64,000 nucleotides of DNA. Origin: Dyadobacter jejuensis (GTDB lineage Bacteria > Bacteroidota > Bacteroidia > Cytophagales > Spirosomataceae). This document shows positions 61,972 through 64,000 of the stretch, one piece after another. The notes beneath the pieces are model-generated. The model searched no databases. It saw only the letters and a list, made by a program, of their open reading frames with translations, and was not told the DNA's origin. The stretch is taken from NCBI RefSeq assembly GCF_003149085.1, contig NZ_QGDT01000003.1, positions 1 to 64,000 on the forward strand, written 5' to 3'. How positions within the stretch are numbered: the first letter of the stretch is position 1; every line of letters starts with the position of its first letter. A program made the position numbers and the translations under genes.

Positions 61972-63993
61972 TTAAAATTGAGCCGATACGGTAACCCAAA
62001 GGCTACGTCCCGCTCCGTTGATACCCGATCCGTGGGTTCGATAGTCGGTATTAAATAGGTTTTGAGCCATAGCCTGGAGACTCAACACTTTCCAGTCATA
62101 TCCCATACGAAGGTTGACGGTCGTCCATCCTGGTGTGCCCCCAACGGGGATTCTGTTGTCACTTTTATCTCCTGCCGACAGCCTGGTTTGTTTATAGGCC
62201 CAAAGCAATTCGGGTCTTAAAAACAGGTTCCCAGGACGGTACTCGATTCCCAGGCGGCCGTTGAGCGGGGGAATGCGCCGAAGTGGTTCCTGGTTGCTGA
62301 TACTCTTGCCATAAGTGTAAGTTCCTGCTCCAAAAATCTTCCAATGCGCTTGAAAGAGATAATCTATTTCAATTTCGGCCCCTCTGATCTGTGCTTTTTC
62401 GGTGTTTTCCTTGCGGTATACATCTACACCGTCTATTTGTTCTCCGGCTACGCGTTCCCGGGTGATAAGATTGTTAAGGTAGTTCTGGAACAGCGCCATA
62501 TTCAAATGCAGGCCTCCTGTCTGTAGCTTATAGCCTAGCTCATAATTGTATGATTTTTCGGGTTTTAATCCGTAAGCGGGGAGCTCGTAGCGGAAGTCCA
62601 CGATCCCAAGGGTGCCCATATCGTCGATATTTGGTGCCCTAAAGCCTGAGTGAAACGAAGTATATATATTGGAACGAGGGCTGGCCTGATAGGCAATAGC
62701 GGCATTCGCGACTACAGCAGTTGGGCTGATGCTCACCTTTCCAATGGCCTCGTCGGTAAGTTTGATCCTAAAGCCGTTGATTCTTCCACCAATGTCAAAT
62801 TTCCATTTATTGCTTATAAACTGATGCAAGGAATAGACTCCATAGTTGAGATTGGTACTTCCGTTGGGATATAAGCCACGTTTGTCCGTTCTACTACCCT
62901 TTTCTAGATCTACCGTGTTTCCCTTGCTATTTACCCAATCCTGATATACTTCGATTCCAGAACTAGCAGTCCAATTTTTAGTAAATTCCGAATGGATATT
63001 CAGGGTGAGTCCGAGGGTATTAATTTTATCCTCGTCTTGGCTGAGTAGACTGCTTCCGTTTCTCTGGCTGCTTCGTCCTTCTTTAGTCGACTGGAACGAA
63101 CTTGTAAAGGCGATATTCCGAATCCATTTGGAAGCATGCGTTCCTTGCAGTTTCAGATAGCTCAGGCTCCTGTTCTGAGGATGAAATTCGTTGATTTTGT
63201 AGTTGTCGAGCTGGTACTTATAAAATACGGGAACATGTTTTTGCTGGACCGTCTGATGGGCCAGGGTAAGGTTCCACCGTGGGGTCAAATAGATTTTTCC
63301 TTTAATATCGAAAGCCAAGTCTTTGTAGCCACTAGGGGACTGTCGACCGGTGCTATCACCTCCTACTAGGTCTCCGAAGTTTTTTAAGCTAAGACCCGCC
63401 ATCAGGGCTACACGTTGGTGGCTCATCCCTGCCTGGGCTCGGAGGCTCTTTTCCATTCCGGAAGTGGCCACACGCGCCCGCAAGAGTCCAGTATATTGGC
63501 GGGAGTCGCTAAATGATAACTGGTGGGTGAACAACTGGATGGTGCCTCCTAGCGCATCGGTACCATAAGCGACCGATCCGCCACCGCGCAACACCTCTAC
63601 TCTTTGAAGGCTCCATGGGTCTACCGTGTTCAGGTATTGGTTGGGTCCGTATCTAAAGGTACTGTTATTAAGGCGAATGCCGTCTATCAGCGTGAGGGTC
63701 TGATTGCCGGTAAGTCCTCTTACAAAAGGTGACCCGCCTCCTTGTGTCGTTTTTTGAACAAATACCCCCGTGCTTCCCATGAGCGCATCGGGTGTAGTGC
63801 TTCCTTGTTGGCTTTTTAGAGTCGTGCTGTTGATACTGGATATGGAAGCGGAAGTGGAGAGGGCGGTTTCTTGGGTACGATGTGCCGTAACGTTGATCTG
63901 ATTCAATAATTCGGTCCTTAGGGTATCGGTAGGCTGGGCCAATACTGGCAGACTGGATATAATCAGGATAGAAAGGAATAGGATTAGTTTCAT
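61972..63993 (-). CDS. TonB-dependent receptor of the phosphoesterase operon
   Basis: A 673-residue outer-membrane receptor complete at the window edge (signal MKLILFLSILIISSLPVLAQ). The plug has INVTAHRTQETALSTSASIS, GSPFVRGLTGNQTLTLIDGI and RVEVLRGGGSVAYGTDALGG; the barrel ends LWVTVSAQF with terminal Phe. It lacks STN and carboxypeptidase-like domains. It resembles HmuR/FecA-type receptors in plug motifs. It is followed after 38 bases by the two propeller-phosphoesterase genes, suggesting uptake of a phosphorylated compound or its released product. The substrate is not determined. Confidence 0.9.
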   Translation of the reverse strand: MKLILFLSILIISSLPVLAQPTDTLRTELLNQINVTAHRTQETALSTSASISSINSTTLKSQQGSTTPDALMGSTGVFVQKTTQGGGSPFVRGLTGNQTLTLIDGIRLNNSTFRYGPNQYLNTVDPWSLQRVEVLRGGGSVAYGTDALGGTIQLFTHQLSFSDSRQYTGLLRARVATSGMEKSLRAQAGMSHQRVALMAGLSLKNFGDLVGGDSTGRQSPSGYKDLAFDIKGKIYLTPRWNLTLAHQTVQQKHVPVFYKYQLDNYKINEFHPQNRSLSYLKLQGTHASKWIRNIAFTSSFQSTKEGRSSQRNGSSLLSQDEDKINTLGLTLNIHSEFTKNWTASSGIEVYQDWVNSKGNTVDLEKGSRTDKRGLYPNGSTNLNYGVYSLHQFISNKWKFDIGGRINGFRIKLTDEAIGKVSISPTAVVANAAIAYQASPRSNIYTSFHSGFRAPNIDDMGTLGIVDFRYELPAYGLKPEKSYNYELGYKLQTGGLHLNMALFQNYLNNLITRERVAGEQIDGVDVYRKENTEKAQIRGAEIEIDYLFQAHWKIFGAGTYTYGKSISNQEPLRRIPPLNGRLGIEYRPGNLFLRPELLWAYKQTRLSAGDKSDNRIPVGGTPGWTTVNLRMGYDWKVLSLQAMAQNLFNTDYRTHGSGINGAGRSLWVTVSAQF

Positions 63994-64000
63994 TTGAATG

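Noticed and set aside
1-64000. CRISPR arrays, rRNA, tRNA, prophage or diversity-generating retroelement
   Set aside because: No spaced direct repeats, cloverleaf-like segments, phage structural genes or reverse transcriptase were seen.

Overview
The window is a chromosomal segment of a Bacteroidota bacterium, most probably order Cytophagales (a Spirosomaceae-like genome; this is inferred from gene style, not tested). The evidence is three SusC/SusD pairs, FecI-type sigma and FecR/DUF4974 anti-sigma pairs, TonB receptors with carboxypeptidase-like N-terminal domains, DUF3078, DUF6157 and HYC_CC_PP proteins, and TAnnTTTG-type -7 elements. No rRNA, tRNA, CRISPR array, phage or intact insertion sequence was seen.

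Layout. 1-2.7 kb: the end of an unidentified gene, then an MFS transporter divergent from an AraC regulator. 2.8-13.2 kb: glycan-uptake locus 1 (ECF sigma, FecR, STN-SusC, SusD, two type I sulfatases), suggesting a sulfated glycan. 13.3-15.8 kb: DUF6157 protein, remnants of a frameshifted metallopeptidase, and an exported protein of unknown function. 16.2-26.8 kb: locus 2 (ECF sigma, FecR, STN-SusC, SusD, PIG-L deacetylase, NagX/HGSNAT-like membrane protein), suggesting an acetylated amino sugar. 27-32 kb: small exported protein, then AraC, a NAD(P)-binding protein, an MBL hydrolase and an SDR. 32.2-34.0 kb: an AT-rich pair, an IrrE-type peptidase and a PIN-like protein, resembling a toxin-antitoxin or stress cassette.

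34.1-42.3 kb: a copper/silver-type efflux operon (HYC_CC_PP protein, CusA-like RND pump, TolC-like channel, two CusB-like adaptors with metal-binding domains, DUF3347 lipoprotein). The pump is split into two reading frames at an A_AAA_AAG heptamer followed by an ATGA stop/start overlap. 42.6-47.4 kb: a siderophore-type TonB receptor and a Cys/His-rich sialidase-fold protein, divergent from an AraC regulator. 47.7-52.3 kb: a third SusC/SusD pair without STN domain or sigma/anti-sigma genes. 52.8-56.6 kb: a 62-residue SAM-like protein, a lipoprotein-anchored TPR histidine kinase and a DUF3078 protein. 56.7-64 kb: a TonB receptor followed by two tandem YncE-propeller/phosphoesterase fusion proteins, closed by a 16-bp-stem bidirectional hairpin.

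The window reads as outer-membrane nutrient capture (two sigma-regulated glycan loci, a third SusCD pair, one siderophore or metal receptor, one phosphoester-type locus) combined with metal detoxification. The strongest oddity is the split CusA with its dnaX-type slippery sequence.
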